A stretch of DNA of 64,000 nt from Bacteroidales bacterium (GTDB taxonomy: Bacteria > Bacteroidota > Bacteroidia > Bacteroidales > UBA10428), in the NCBI GenBank assembly GCA_016926235.1, contig JAFGOZ010000373.1, forward strand, positions 27,594-91,593, written 5' to 3'. The notes under the pieces were generated by a model. The model made no database searches. It saw only the letters and a list, made by a program, of their open reading frames with translations, and was not told the origin of the DNA. Position 1 is the first letter of the stretch. The number at the start of each line of letters is the position of its first letter. Made by a program: the position numbers and the translations under genes. Below are positions 53,775 through 63,371 of the stretch, piece by piece.

Positions 53775-56438
53775 TTATTCGTTGTTTTGAGATAAGCCCT
53801 TTTTGGTTTTTCTGATATTAATTATAATTAAACTTAAAAGTGAAAGTACGATTAATCCTGACCCTATTTTTGAGAACCATTGGGCTTTATAATAGAGTTT
53901 AGGTTCAAACTTAAATTCTATCGTATTTTCTCCCGGAGGCACGGTCATCCCCCGAAGAACATAATTGGCCCTGAAATATTCGGCTGGTTGTCCATTCAAG
54001 TATGCATTCCAGCCCGCATCATAATATATTTCAGAGAAAATAGCAATCTGCTCTGAATTAGTTATGGATTCATAGATTAAGTGGTTAGGCAGATAACTTA
54101 TCAAGTTAATTGTAGCGGTTGAATCAAATTTAATTGTTCGAGGTAATAATTGCTTGAATTTTTCTTGCACTACAGCATCATTTTTTCCTAATTGTGAGAG
54201 CGACAGGATTTCTTCATCTGCATTTTTCACAACCTTTATACTATCCACAAACCAGGCATTCCCATAGCAATATGGGTTCGTAATAGGTGGTGCTTCAACA
54301 TTATAGATCAGGTATTTCGTGTTAAGCATATTTAAAACGGGGATATTGTATTTTAGCAGTGAATCCATCCCCTTGTTTGAAGAATTCGTATTTAACAGGT
54401 TTATTATCTTTGCTATTTCCGGATGAATTTGATATTCAATCAATTCCTGATATTTTTTTAGTTTCGCTCCGTGATAACCTCCAATCGATTTATGAAAATA
54501 TGAGGTTCTGCTTTCATTAAAAGGATCAGGTAAATATAAAACCCTGCAATCTGTAGCAAAATTTAACTCACGAAATCGAATTTTATCTTTTTCATTTTCA
54601 ATTTCTGTAGGTTTTAGCTTCGATACATCCATTGCACTTAGCGCTATATTGATTTTATTATTAATTTCAGCATTATTATTTATTTCTTGCTGCAATATAG
54701 CTTTATCAGCATTTGTAGCCGTAAATGGATTTGCATACTCGTAAGTTTTAACCCATTGAACATATTTTGATCCTTTTTTATCATTATTTAGATATCGCTT
54801 GTCTACATTCCACAAATCAATAAGTACAATCAGGCCAAGGATGATGTACAAGTTAGTCTCTTTTATTTTGCCTATTATATAGGCATAAACTACTCCTGAA
54901 GTAACTAATATAAAAAACAAACTCCTCAAACAGTCTTTTCTGAATATTGAAATCCGAATATCCGTAATGATATTTTTTACTTTATCAATTTGATTCAGTG
55001 TAATTTGATCATTTCTATAGTTTTGCTGTAAATCCGTAAAATATTGATTTTCATTTCTGCTAAAAAAATTAAACCAGGTGTCAGGTGCTATATAAAAAAG
55101 GAATAGCAAACCTGACACAGTTAAGGTTATATAGATATATTTTTTCTTATTAACTCCATTTTCTATAAGGTGTTTTATAAAAAGTAAGGCGAGAAGCGAG
55201 AAACAAATCTGTACGAGCATAAGGATCATCTTGGTATCCCTGAATTTATTGAATAATGGAACATGGGCAATAAAGAAATCTGTTATACTGCTATACTTCC
55301 AGGATACCATGGCGGACATAAGGGTTACGACAATTAATGCCCATTTCATCTTATCTTGTACAAAGAATGCCCCAAGTAAAAATAAAATGAAAATGCTGGC
55401 TCCAAAGTAAAATGCTCCTCCCGTGGCATATTGTTCACCCCAGTACCTTGGAAATTGAGCTATTGTTTGTTTATATTCAGCAGGAACATTTTTCATCAGG
55501 TCTTTGTCGTTTCCTAAATATCCCATAGTTCCCCCATTAATATTGGGTATTACCAATGAAAGGACTTCACTGTAACCAAAGCTGTACTGTTTTATATAAT
55601 CGGGATCTAATGCATCAATGCTGGTAGTATGCTGTATGTTTTCATTCTCAGATATTGTAAGTTCTGATTTGCCGCGGGTTGTATATTTACTGTATTCTTT
55701 GGTTAAAACAACGTTAGCTATAGGCGGCATCATTCCTATCATGGCCCCAATCAATAGGAAGATGGATGCTTTCAGAAAGCTTGGGAAGAGTTTGTTTTTA
55801 ATGGATATATACAATTGGGCTAAAACAACTGCAATTAATAAAAACAACATATAATAGGTCATCTGCAGATGATTAGCTGTTAAATGTAAGCAGGTAAATA
55901 TTGCTACCAGAACGCTCCCAATTAAATAATTTTTACGATATGCATATATTATTCCACCTATTATTGGTGGTATCAAAGAAATTGCATGAACTTTGGAATT
56001 ATGACCTCCAACCATGTATAGAATATTATATGTAGATAATCCGAAAGCAATTGCACCTATTATAGCTGCTTTGGGGTCTATATCAAAACACAGCAATAGA
56101 ATGTAAAACCCTATCATCATTAAAAGTATATAACCCATAGGCTTGGGCATTACCTTAAGAATAAGATTTTCTGTTCTGGATATAATGTTAGGGTTGCTCA
56201 TTGAGATTTGATATGCAGGCATACCTCCAAACATTGAATTTGTCCATAAAGGTTCGGCATGATATTTTTCTCTGAAATCTCCGCATTCCTTACTCATTCC
56301 CTTGGAGGTAATGTTATCACTCTGCTTGAGTTTGTTTCCTGAAAGCTGTGGATTAAAGTAGATTAAATTAATGGTTATGAAAATTGCTATTGCTATTATA
56401 TGCGGTATGATTTTCTTAAAGTTTATATTGTTCATCAT
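53775..56438 (-). CDS. YfhO-family polytopic membrane protein
   Basis: 887-aa inner-membrane protein of the YfhO family (GT-C-like topology), which in other bacteria supports glycosylation of cell-wall polymers. The frame opens further upstream, but ATG 56438 or 56435 (MMNNINFKKIIPHIIAIAIF) is preferred. Family parts are QSDNITSKGMSKECGDFREK, EPLWTNSMFGGMPAYQIS, ALSLVIPNINGGTMGYLG-like (actual SLVIPNINGGTMGYLG) and the C-terminal DAGWNAYLNGQPAEYFRANY and LRGMTVPPGENTIEFKFEP. More than ten TM segments are present. No glycan genes lie next to it, so the acceptor cannot be inferred. Confidence 0.87.
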   Translation of the reverse strand: MMNNINFKKIIPHIIAIAIFITINLIYFNPQLSGNKLKQSDNITSKGMSKECGDFREKYHAEPLWTNSMFGGMPAYQISMSNPNIISRTENLILKVMPKPMGYILLMMIGFYILLLCFDIDPKAAIIGAIAFGLSTYNILYMVGGHNSKVHAISLIPPIIGGIIYAYRKNYLIGSVLVAIFTCLHLTANHLQMTYYMLFLLIAVVLAQLYISIKNKLFPSFLKASIFLLIGAMIGMMPPIANVVLTKEYSKYTTRGKSELTISENENIQHTTSIDALDPDYIKQYSFGYSEVLSLVIPNINGGTMGYLGNDKDLMKNVPAEYKQTIAQFPRYWGEQYATGGAFYFGASIFILFLLGAFFVQDKMKWALIVVTLMSAMVSWKYSSITDFFIAHVPLFNKFRDTKMILMLVQICFSLLALLFIKHLIENGVNKKKYIYITLTVSGLLFLFYIAPDTWFNFFSRNENQYFTDLQQNYRNDQITLNQIDKVKNIITDIRISIFRKDCLRSLFFILVTSGVVYAYIIGKIKETNLYIILGLIVLIDLWNVDKRYLNNDKKGSKYVQWVKTYEYANPFTATNADKAILQQEINNNAEINNKINIALSAMDVSKLKPTEIENEKDKIRFRELNFATDCRVLYLPDPFNESRTSYFHKSIGGYHGAKLKKYQELIEYQIHPEIAKIINLLNTNSSNKGMDSLLKYNIPVLNMLNTKYLIYNVEAPPITNPYCYGNAWFVDSIKVVKNADEEILSLSQLGKNDAVVQEKFKQLLPRTIKFDSTATINLISYLPNHLIYESITNSEQIAIFSEIYYDAGWNAYLNGQPAEYFRANYVLRGMTVPPGENTIEFKFEPKLYYKAQWFSKIGSGLIVLSLLSLIIINIRKTKKGLSQNNE

Positions 56439-56729
56439 GTGCTTTAGTTTTACATCTTCATTTTGGATTTTGAAAGATACCAAAATTATATTAAAAGTTA
56501 TTTGTTATAGTGAAGTATGGACTTTTTTATGGTAAAGACAATTCATTTGGATAAAGGGGATAACATTATGAGATATTATTTGATTCTATAGAATATTTTT
56601 GTTCTATTTTTATTTTACTGTTTTATTTTAAGATATACTATAATTAACATGATGATTATTTGAACATTTGAATTTTATGTGTTATTTTGTTTAATTGTAT
56701 TTTAACAACCCAATCAAAAAAACAAACGG

Positions 56730-59000
56730 ATGAAAACACAGAGTTTTATTCTCCTGCTTTGCTTATTTTTATCTATTAATTATGCAGAAGCACAAACTTA
56801 CACCGAAGTTGGACTTTATCGTACTTTCGAGCGTTCGGTAACCAACACTAACCCCTATTCGAATAAATTCAGCGACGTGGAATTAAATTGTAAGTATATA
56901 TCCCCAACAGGTGATACAACGGATTTTTATGGCTTTTTCGATGGTGATGGTAACGGCGGAGGTAATTTAACTACCGGAAATATCTGGAAGTTACGCTTTA
57001 TGCCGGATACCGTCGGCCAATGGATATATTCATGGTCATGGAGCGATACAACAACGGGCGGTCAGGATACTTTTTTGTGTGTTACTGAAAATGCGGGAAA
57101 AGGTATATTGCGGGCTTATGAAAATAATCCAAGGTGGTTGGCATACAATGGGACGGAACCTGTATGGATAAAATCTTACTACGAAAGTGGACATGGCGCT
57201 ATAGCACAGGATTTTGACTGGATTAAGCAAAATGTATATCAACCCTTAATAGATGAAGGTTACAATCATTTGATGGTAAACTGGTTGCTCTCGCTCTGTT
57301 GTTATAATCAGTTTTATCATGATGGACCGGCTCAATCAACAACCGACCTTACTTTGTACACGAGTGGTCAGGCTTCAAGTACCATGCGCCTGGATGTATG
57401 GAAACTTATGGAACAGAATGTGGCATGGTTGAACGAACATAATATCGGACTGTTTATGTTTCTGGGACTTAATGGGGGCCGTAACGGCGGGCCTGATTGG
57501 ACTATATTAAGTGAGGCTGAAAAAGATTTTTATATACGATACGTTGTAGCAAGGCTTGCACCCTATGCAAATATCGCAGGCTGGAATTATACCTGGGAAG
57601 TTGAAGGCAATACCGAAAATGGTGAATTGGGCTGTATGAGGCTGATCCAAAAATATGATGTATTTGACCACCTTCGCGGATACCAGGATGAGAAACCAAA
57701 ATATAATGAATTCCACAGGCCAGAATATAATTTTGCCGGTGTTGAAAATCACAGGATACACTCAGATAATAGGGAACCTCAATATTGGGCAGAACCATGG
57801 ACACATCACTGGGCATGTCTTATGGGTTATGTGCCCGGCAAACCGGTTTATATGGTTGAAGGGAACGCACTCTGGCGTCGTTACTGGCGAAGTAAAATCT
57901 TTACAGAAACAGGTAAATACGTGACGTTGGACCAGGTACGCCAATCTGCCTGGGGATGTGCTACTGCTGCATCTTCTTTCACATGGTGTGGTCATAATGA
58001 AACAGGAGACCTTATGGCATATGGTGAGCAAGGTTTACCATTCCATGGAGATGTAAACCCCTATGCACGGGCAGCATATGAAATAGATCTGTTGGCTGAT
58101 GTCATGAATAATGAAGTTGCTTTTTATAACTTGTCTCCATCCGATTCATTGCTCTCTGGTTGTGATTCACTCAGGGTATGGTGCCTTTCTGATTCGGCAG
58201 AGCAATATCTGGTATTCACTACAGAAGGAGACTCATTTAAACTTCAGCTTGCAGTGGGTCAATATAATAGTAACCAGTGGATAAATACAAAAACGGGTGC
58301 TGGAGTGGAAACAGATAGTATTACAATATCCGTTGTTCAGAATTATGCATTTGTTCCACCTGACACCATTAACGATTGGGTTTTATTGGTGCGGAAAGAA
58401 TGGGAGAAAAACATAAAGGAAGACGCGAATATTATATCTGCCGAAACGGATACTTCCGGTTTAAAATTATTTGTTACATGTAATAAAGACATGAATGACC
58501 CGACTGATTTTCATTATGGCTTTAAAGTCAAGGTAAATGGAAAGACTACCGGATATACAATTGATAGTATCTCATACAATACAGCAAATAAACCGGTGTT
58601 GATTTTAGAAGTTTCTAAACAAGTGGTTATAGGTGATGTTGTTTTACTATCCTATTCAGGTACTTTGAGAGCCTCTGATAGCAGTGTTCTGTCCCCTGTT
58701 ACGGATATGAATGTGGTCAATAATTCAGTTGTAGAACCAACCGGCGTATATTTTAAAAAGATTAATGATATGGAGTTTACGTTATTTCCCAATCCATGTT
58801 CCGATAACCTGACAGTAAGCAGCAATGTAAAAATGAGCAGTATTAATGTTTTTGATATTACAGGTAAATCGCTTTTTGAAATTGATAATATTGATGAATT
58901 GACAAAACCGATCTCAATGATAAATCTTCCGAAGGGTGTATATGTTTTATCAATTACATCTGCGTATGCAACAACTGTGCATAAAATTTTAAAGGAATGA
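56730..59000 (+). CDS. Secreted DUF5060/TIM-barrel glycoside hydrolase-like protein with T9SS domain
   Basis: 756-aa exported protein. After the signal peptide (SFILLLCLFLSINYAEAQ), residues ~20-120 form a DUF5060 beta-sandwich (VGLYRTFERSVTNTNPYSNK, WKLRFMPDTVGQWIYSWSW). Residues ~130-500 form a TIM-barrel region with YNHLMVNWLLSLCCYNQFYH and carboxylates in WNYTWEVEGNTENGE and PVYMVEGNALWRRYWR that may be catalytic. The C-terminal ~85 residues (FTLFPNPCSDNLTVSSNV, INVFDITGKSLFEI, LPKGVYVLSITS) form a type A T9SS sorting domain. This is related to DUF5060/DUF4038 putative cellulase or apiosidase-like enzymes; the activity is not established. Confidence 0.82.
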   Translation: MKTQSFILLLCLFLSINYAEAQTYTEVGLYRTFERSVTNTNPYSNKFSDVELNCKYISPTGDTTDFYGFFDGDGNGGGNLTTGNIWKLRFMPDTVGQWIYSWSWSDTTTGGQDTFLCVTENAGKGILRAYENNPRWLAYNGTEPVWIKSYYESGHGAIAQDFDWIKQNVYQPLIDEGYNHLMVNWLLSLCCYNQFYHDGPAQSTTDLTLYTSGQASSTMRLDVWKLMEQNVAWLNEHNIGLFMFLGLNGGRNGGPDWTILSEAEKDFYIRYVVARLAPYANIAGWNYTWEVEGNTENGELGCMRLIQKYDVFDHLRGYQDEKPKYNEFHRPEYNFAGVENHRIHSDNREPQYWAEPWTHHWACLMGYVPGKPVYMVEGNALWRRYWRSKIFTETGKYVTLDQVRQSAWGCATAASSFTWCGHNETGDLMAYGEQGLPFHGDVNPYARAAYEIDLLADVMNNEVAFYNLSPSDSLLSGCDSLRVWCLSDSAEQYLVFTTEGDSFKLQLAVGQYNSNQWINTKTGAGVETDSITISVVQNYAFVPPDTINDWVLLVRKEWEKNIKEDANIISAETDTSGLKLFVTCNKDMNDPTDFHYGFKVKVNGKTTGYTIDSISYNTANKPVLILEVSKQVVIGDVVLLSYSGTLRASDSSVLSPVTDMNVVNNSVVEPTGVYFKKINDMEFTLFPNPCSDNLTVSSNVKMSSINVFDITGKSLFEIDNIDELTKPISMINLPKGVYVLSITSAYATTVHKILKE

Positions 59001-59048
59001 ATTATCTTATATGATTAGTTTTTCGGAGAAAATAAATATTGAGAAATA

Positions 59049-59531
59049 TCAATGATTAATAATCGTTACCAAATCCCCTGTCTGACAGGATGTGGCTTTT
59101 ATCAGATCATCAGGTGTTATTTTTAGCTGCAATCCCCGTATTCCTGCACTCACAAAAATAAAATCATAGAGGACACAGCTATCGTCTAGAAAGGTCGGGT
59201 AGTTCTTTTTCATGCCTATAGGTGAACAACCTCCACGTATATAACCCGTAATATCTAAAATTTCTTTTAAAGGGATCATGGCGGCACTTTTATTTCCTGA
59301 TATTTGGGCAGCCTTTTTCAAATCCAGCTCTTCAGCTCCGGGGATGATGCAAACAAAAATACCGGATTTATCACCTCGCGATACCAGTGTTTTAAATACC
59401 TGGTCAATATTCTGGCCGAGCTTTTCTGCTACAGCCGAAGCACTCAGGTCGGACTCGTCCACTTCGTACGACACAAGTTCGTACTTTATTCCCATCCGGT
59501 CAAGTATTCGTGCTGCATTGGTTTTTGTCAT
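59049..59531 (-). CDS. ybaK: Cys-tRNA(Pro)/Cys-tRNA(Cys) deacylase
   Basis: 160-aa YbaK/EbsC-type editing enzyme that hydrolyses Cys-tRNA(Pro). Motifs are NAARILDRMGIKYELVSYEV, SASAVAEKLGQNIDQVFKTL, the catalytic-Lys region VSRGDKSGIFVCIIPGAEEL, AAQISGNKSAAMIPLKEIL, and TGYIRGGCSPIGMKKNYPTF. Length and order are typical. Its ATG overlaps the stop of nudC (ATGA at 59528-59531), so the two are translationally coupled. Confidence 0.94.
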   Translation of the reverse strand: MTKTNAARILDRMGIKYELVSYEVDESDLSASAVAEKLGQNIDQVFKTLVSRGDKSGIFVCIIPGAEELDLKKAAQISGNKSAAMIPLKEILDITGYIRGGCSPIGMKKNYPTFLDDSCVLYDFIFVSAGIRGLQLKITPDDLIKATSCQTGDLVTIINH

Positions 59532-60361
59532 AGTTCCCCTTTTTCAAATTTTACGATCATCTCGCCGGCTATACTCAGACTACGCGAATAGTTTGGCAGA
59601 TTCCCACGACTGAACCATGCAGCCTCGGCAATCTCCTTTTTATCGATGCAAATGGCCTGGTTCTCATCAGCTTCAGCAACAAAACCAATCATCATTGAAC
59701 CTGACAGTGGCCAGGGCTGACTTTTATAGTAGCGGATATTTGTAACATCCAGTCCCACTTCTTCCCTTACTTCACGTATTACTGTCTCTTCGAGGGTTTC
59801 TCCTATATCAGCATATCCCGCGATTAATGAGTACCAGCTTCCTGGGAAATTTGAACCTCGAATAAGAAGTATCTTATTGTTACATGTTATGGCTACTATA
59901 ATAGCGGGAGAAATTTTCGGGAAGACTATGGTATTGCATTCAGGGCATAAAAGGGCTCTTTCGTCAGTTTTTTGTTGTGTTGCTGCCCCGCATTTTCCGC
60001 AAAATTTGTTCGCAGAATACCAGTTCATGAGATGGAAACCGACCATTGTGATCCATGCAATTTCCTGCTGACGGGTAGTTCTGAAAAAGCTGATTTCCTT
60101 TAAAATTATATTTGGATCATCTGCCTCCGGTTGATCCCAAATAAGAAAACATGGAACCTCATTAAATGTGAACAGGAATGTCGTCTCTGGTTTATCCGGA
60201 ATATTTGAAAAATCCTTCTTTTGTGGGATTTCCAGTTTATCACCGCTGATTTTCAGCAATACCGAGCTCCCGGAATAATAAAGGATATAATCATTTTCTC
60301 CTGTTGTGGCTTTTGGAGCGTAATTATTATTGAAACGATGTGGAAATATTTCCTGGATCAT
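59528..60361 (-). CDS. nudC: NAD(+) diphosphatase / NADH pyrophosphatase
   Basis: 277-aa Nudix hydrolase of the NudC group, cleaving NAD(H) to NMN and AMP and possibly removing NAD caps from RNA. The zinc ribbon is FCGKCGAATQQ...LLCPECN (~res 118-140). Next come GSWYSLIAGYADIGETLEET and VIREVREEVGLDV, which make up the Nudix box G-x5-E-x7-REVxEEVGL. The NudC-specific SQPWPLSGSMMIGF follows and defines the subgroup. It overlaps ybaK by 4 bp downstream and has its own upstream region. Confidence 0.94.
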   Translation of the reverse strand: MIQEIFPHRFNNNYAPKATTGENDYILYYSGSSVLLKISGDKLEIPQKKDFSNIPDKPETTFLFTFNEVPCFLIWDQPEADDPNIILKEISFFRTTRQQEIAWITMVGFHLMNWYSANKFCGKCGAATQQKTDERALLCPECNTIVFPKISPAIIVAITCNNKILLIRGSNFPGSWYSLIAGYADIGETLEETVIREVREEVGLDVTNIRYYKSQPWPLSGSMMIGFVAEADENQAICIDKKEIAEAAWFSRGNLPNYSRSLSIAGEMIVKFEKGEL

Positions 60362-60685
60362 ATTGATTCCTTAATTAAAATAAATTTTATTTTTATCAGG
60401 CGAAGATAATCAGAATATAGTTTTTTTGAAAAACCTTAACTTATGAATAGAGGAGAACCGCTTTATTCGATATAAAATATATAATAGATAAAAGACTCTT
60501 GCAAAACAAAAAACTAAACACTAAATTGTCCTCAATAAACGCAATATAATGCCAGCAATAAGCTTAAACGGAAGAATAAGTGTGGTTATGGTGCTATGGA
60601 GCATATTTTGTAAAACAATGGTGAGTCTTTGGTTTAAAGATGCTGATGATATTTTGCGATATTCATGTATTAATGAGGTATAAAA
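60362..60685. other. Intergenic region, no supported gene
   Basis: About 320 bp between divergent genes. One frame of 44 codons (60549-60683) ends right before the next ATG, but it has no supporting feature. No hairpin or RNA motif was recognised; it probably carries the promoters of both flanking genes. Confidence 0.45.
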
Positions 60686-61378
60686 ATGAAGTTACGAATT
60701 ATATTATTAGGTTTGTTATTCAGTATTAAAGTATTTGGAGATTCTGACACATCAAAATTTGGGTTTGGTGTTAAAAGTGGTTTTGGTTCTTGCTTTTTTA
60801 GCGACATTGACAAATATGAACTTCAAGGATTTTCAAAATCAGCTTTACTTATTTTAAATATTGGCTTTTCTGCTTCTTATGACTTAAACAAGTCCTTTTC
60901 TTTAGGAGCAGAAGTTTTATACGATGCAAGAGGGGGAAGTTATCAAAAAGAAAACGAAGATGTAAGAGTAGTTAACCTTTCTAGTAATAAATCCGAAAAA
61001 GCGTATTTTTCAAACGATTACCGTATACAATCTATTGATTTACCAGTTTATTTGAAATTAACGACCCAAATACTCGGGATATCTACATTTATTTATGTGG
61101 GAATGTCACCTTCTGTTACTTTAAAATCAAAGTATAAATATAATACCTGGGATACAAGTGATTATTTTGCTGAGGAGACATGGCATTCGGAAACCTATGA
61201 TAACTTAAAAGGCACATTTTCTATTGCATATTTAGGTGGATTAGGATTGAATGTAAAAAGAATAAGCTATGAAATCAGGTATGCTAATTTTCTTAGAAAT
61301 GAATTAATGATTGATAGAGAAAGTATGTTTATAAATAACCATTCCATTGTTTTATTATTTTCGTTTAATTTTTTATGA
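60686..61378 (+). CDS. Outer-membrane beta-barrel protein (porin-family-like)
   Basis: 230-aa exported protein with signal peptide KLRIILLGLLFSIKVFG and alternating beta strands typical of small outer-membrane barrels (FGFGVKSGFGSCFFSDID, LILNIGFSASYDLNKSFSLG, AEVLYDARGGSYQKEN, SIDLPVYLKLTTQILG, FSIAYLGGLGLNVKRISYEI). The C-terminus LFSFNFL places aromatic residues near the end, as outer-membrane proteins do. It resembles the PorT/OMP_b-brl_2 group, function unknown. It precedes a lipoprotein gene by 90 bp. Confidence 0.75.
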   Translation: MKLRIILLGLLFSIKVFGDSDTSKFGFGVKSGFGSCFFSDIDKYELQGFSKSALLILNIGFSASYDLNKSFSLGAEVLYDARGGSYQKENEDVRVVNLSSNKSEKAYFSNDYRIQSIDLPVYLKLTTQILGISTFIYVGMSPSVTLKSKYKYNTWDTSDYFAEETWHSETYDNLKGTFSIAYLGGLGLNVKRISYEIRYANFLRNELMIDRESMFINNHSIVLLFSFNFL

Positions 61379-61468
61379 TTACATTAGACATAAAGTTTAT
61401 TATGAAAATGCAGTATACAATAAATGAAAGTTACCTAATTAATTAAAATTATACTAAACTGTTTAACT

Positions 61469-61819
61469 ATGAGAAAAATTATAATCATGTTCAGTGCAAT
61501 ATTGTTTATAGCAAGCTCATGCAAAAAAGAAGAAAAAACCTTTTCGCAGGAAGATCTTAACGGCACCTGGCAATCGGAAGAACTCAGCTCACTTGGATGT
61601 ACACAGCAATTAGAAATTTCTTCAACAAATCTGAACGAAATTAAGATTTGTGATGGTGTAAGGATGAGATTGGAAGCTGAGAACTATTCGTTTGACGGAC
61701 AGATAATAAAGTATAAGTTGTATGGGTTAAACATGGAATTTGAAATTGTGGAGTTGACAGAACATACATTGGTTTTAGGGCCTCATGATCCTGAGATTTT
61801 TACAAGGGTAGGGTATTAA
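61469..61819 (+). CDS. Small lipocalin-like lipoprotein
   Basis: 116-aa predicted lipoprotein: RKIIIMFSAILFIAS with lipobox IASS|C, then KKEEKTFSQEDLNGTWQSEE. The GTWQ motif after a short linker is typical of small lipocalin-like domains in Bacteroidota, followed by beta strands (IKYKLYGLNMEFEIVELTEH). Function unknown. It is probably co-transcribed with the barrel protein upstream. Right after its stop, the same frame continues with a gene remnant. Confidence 0.68.
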   Translation: MRKIIIMFSAILFIASSCKKEEKTFSQEDLNGTWQSEELSSLGCTQQLEISSTNLNEIKICDGVRMRLEAENYSFDGQIIKYKLYGLNMEFEIVELTEHTLVLGPHDPEIFTRVGY

Positions 61820-61999
61820 GTATATCGAAAGCCAGATATAATAAGGAATTATATACAACCTGAAAATATTGTACTAATGCATATAAAACATGATGACAAT
61901 AGCAGGTTTGTTGATTTTGCTAAAGAAGTGAAAGATGAATTCCCCAATGTAAAGGTATTTGAAAACCAGATGGAGACAAAAAAATACATCATTGAATAA
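61820..61999 (+). pseudogene. C-terminal gene remnant, possibly MBL-fold hydrolase
   Basis: In the same frame as, and directly after, the lipoprotein stop, a 59-codon open stretch reads KPDIIRNYIQPENIVLMHIK, then HDDNSRFVDFAKEVKDEFPN, then VKVFENQMETKKYIIE and TAA. The first ATG (61877) gives only 40 aa. The pattern IxPxxIVLMHI...D...FA.EVK.EFPN...F resembles the C-terminal tail of metallo-beta-lactamase-fold hydrolases, but the match is from memory and weak. No start or N-terminal part is present. It is probably a leftover of a deleted gene. Confidence 0.4.
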
Positions 62000-62169
62000 A
62001 CCTATACCACATAACAATTTGATACAAGACACTTGGAAATGTATAAACCAAACCCTAAATTAGGACATCAAAACATGGCACATAGCAGGTAACAGGGCTA
62101 AGGTGGAAGATATGGAAGGTTATGGTGTAATGGGATAAAAGTTTAATTTATACGGAGTAATTAAAATAA

Positions 62170-62493
62170 ATTCATAAAAATAACCTATATATCAGCGGAG
62201 TTACAAAGGATTTTCTTTATCGCAATTGTTCAATAGAGATTGAAATGTATCAACCTAAGGATTATTCTCCTTTTAGTTTATATTCAGAAGCGAAAAAGAA
62301 GATAAAAGAAGTAAGAAGAGAATATTCTTACTATTCTGTATGGATCGTTTTTGATAAAGATGCTCACAAAAGAATAGAGGAAACATTTGAAGCTAAAAAC
62401 CAGACTAGCTCAGAAATAAATATTTCTTTTTCGAATATTTGTTTTGAATAATGGGTACTCCTTCATTTTAAAAAAACATACCATTATTTTTAA
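62170..62493 (+). pseudogene. RloB-like gene remnant with in-frame stop
   Basis: A 68-aa frame from ATG 62245 holds YSVWIVFDKDAHKRIEETF and SEINISFSNICFE, a pattern close to the RloB-family core (VWcVFDkDdH...SNpCFElWLLLHF). The frame is open upstream to 62170 (NNLYISGVTKDFLYRN, CSIEIEMYQPKDYSP). Right after CFE there is a TAA, and the same frame continues WVLLHFKKTYHYF before another stop at 62491-62493. The stop replaces the residue that should precede W. RloB proteins accompany restriction/abortive-infection loci; here the N-terminal EGxKTE part and the C-terminal half are missing. It is a decayed defence-gene fragment. Confidence 0.6.
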
Positions 62494-62558
62494 AATTGTC
62501 ATGATCTGATTAACTATATTGATAAAATGCATAAACTTGAATTACTACAAAAAAACAA

Positions 62559-62575
62559 CCCCGCTAAAAGCGGGG
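62559..62575 (-). terminator. Intrinsic terminator for the minus-strand gene at 62606
   Basis: CCCCGCT (62559-62565) and AGCGGGG (62569-62575) form a perfect 7-bp GC-rich stem with a 3-nt loop. Read on the minus strand it is followed by a T-rich tract (the AAAAAAACAA at 62549-62558 on the plus strand). It lies about 30 bp after the stop of the gene at 62606. Confidence 0.8.
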
Positions 62576-62605
62576 CTGCCAATCATCCACATCGTGTTTT
62601 GTTTA

Positions 62606-63289
62606 TTAAGCAGCTTCCTGCTCATTGTTATTTTTATGCCTTACGCCATGTGCTATGGTATGGCGTGCATTTATATAATCGGCGTAAAACTCCGGGTGCG
62701 ACTTCCTGAAGCGCAGCATCAAACGGTCAAGCTGCTCTTCTAAAAGCTTGCACGTATTGTCCATCACCTCTTTGAGTTTACTGTTGGCCGTCTTCCTTTC
62801 GGTAATGGATACACGTGGAGCTGAGATCATGCCTTTCATACGCGCCGAAAGGTTATTCAGTGTACTTACAGAATCGGCTGTTATTGCATAATCAGTCAAC
62901 TTATCTATGTGTTCCTTCGCCAGTATGGCCACATTTTCACTGGTCGATACCAGTTCGGCCTCCCTGGCTGTTTGCAGTTCACTTAATGTAAAATCTACTT
63001 TTTCAAGCAATTCATTATTTCCTGTGCGTTTTGCCATTACGCACAGTGCTGATGATAATTCGTACACACACTGTATCAGCTCCTGCTCAAGGGCGTTTTT
63101 ATCACTGGTGGTACCAGTAATATCATCTTCTGTTATCTTTCTCGTTTCTTCAATAACAGTTAAATTGGAACCAACTTCTTCCATAATTACTTTAAATATG
63201 GGTATATCTTTCCATAGTGAACGATGTTTGTCCATGACATCGTTAGTAGCCAAAATCATAAGATTCTTGTTTTCCAATCTTTTGTTCAT
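62606..63289 (-). CDS. Uncharacterised conserved protein
   Basis: 227-aa soluble, mostly helical protein of unknown function. The N-terminus reads ATNDVMDKHRSLWKDIPIFK, the middle TTSDKNALEQELIQCVYELS, and the C-terminus LDRLMLRFRKSHPEFYADYI, then NARHTIAHGVRHK. The whole, especially the RF-K-x-P-x-FYADY-x-AR block, recalls an unnamed family of Bacteroidota hypothetical proteins of similar length; no function is known to me. It has no signal peptide or TM. A strong terminator follows, and a 21-bp-period repeat array lies about 80 bp upstream. Confidence 0.75.
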   Translation of the reverse strand: MNKRLENKNLMILATNDVMDKHRSLWKDIPIFKVIMEEVGSNLTVIEETRKITEDDITGTTSDKNALEQELIQCVYELSSALCVMAKRTGNNELLEKVDFTLSELQTAREAELVSTSENVAILAKEHIDKLTDYAITADSVSTLNNLSARMKGMISAPRVSITERKTANSKLKEVMDNTCKLLEEQLDRLMLRFRKSHPEFYADYINARHTIAHGVRHKNNNEQEAA

Positions 63290-63371
63290 AACTTAAATTT
63301 TTAGTATTATTATTTGAGTTTATTGAGATGTGGATCATTTATTTCAATTTTATATTATACTATTACGGCAT

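Noticed and set aside
60549..60683. 44-aa frame ending just before the barrel-protein start
   Set aside because: No ribosome site, motif or conservation evidence; its length is within chance for this region.
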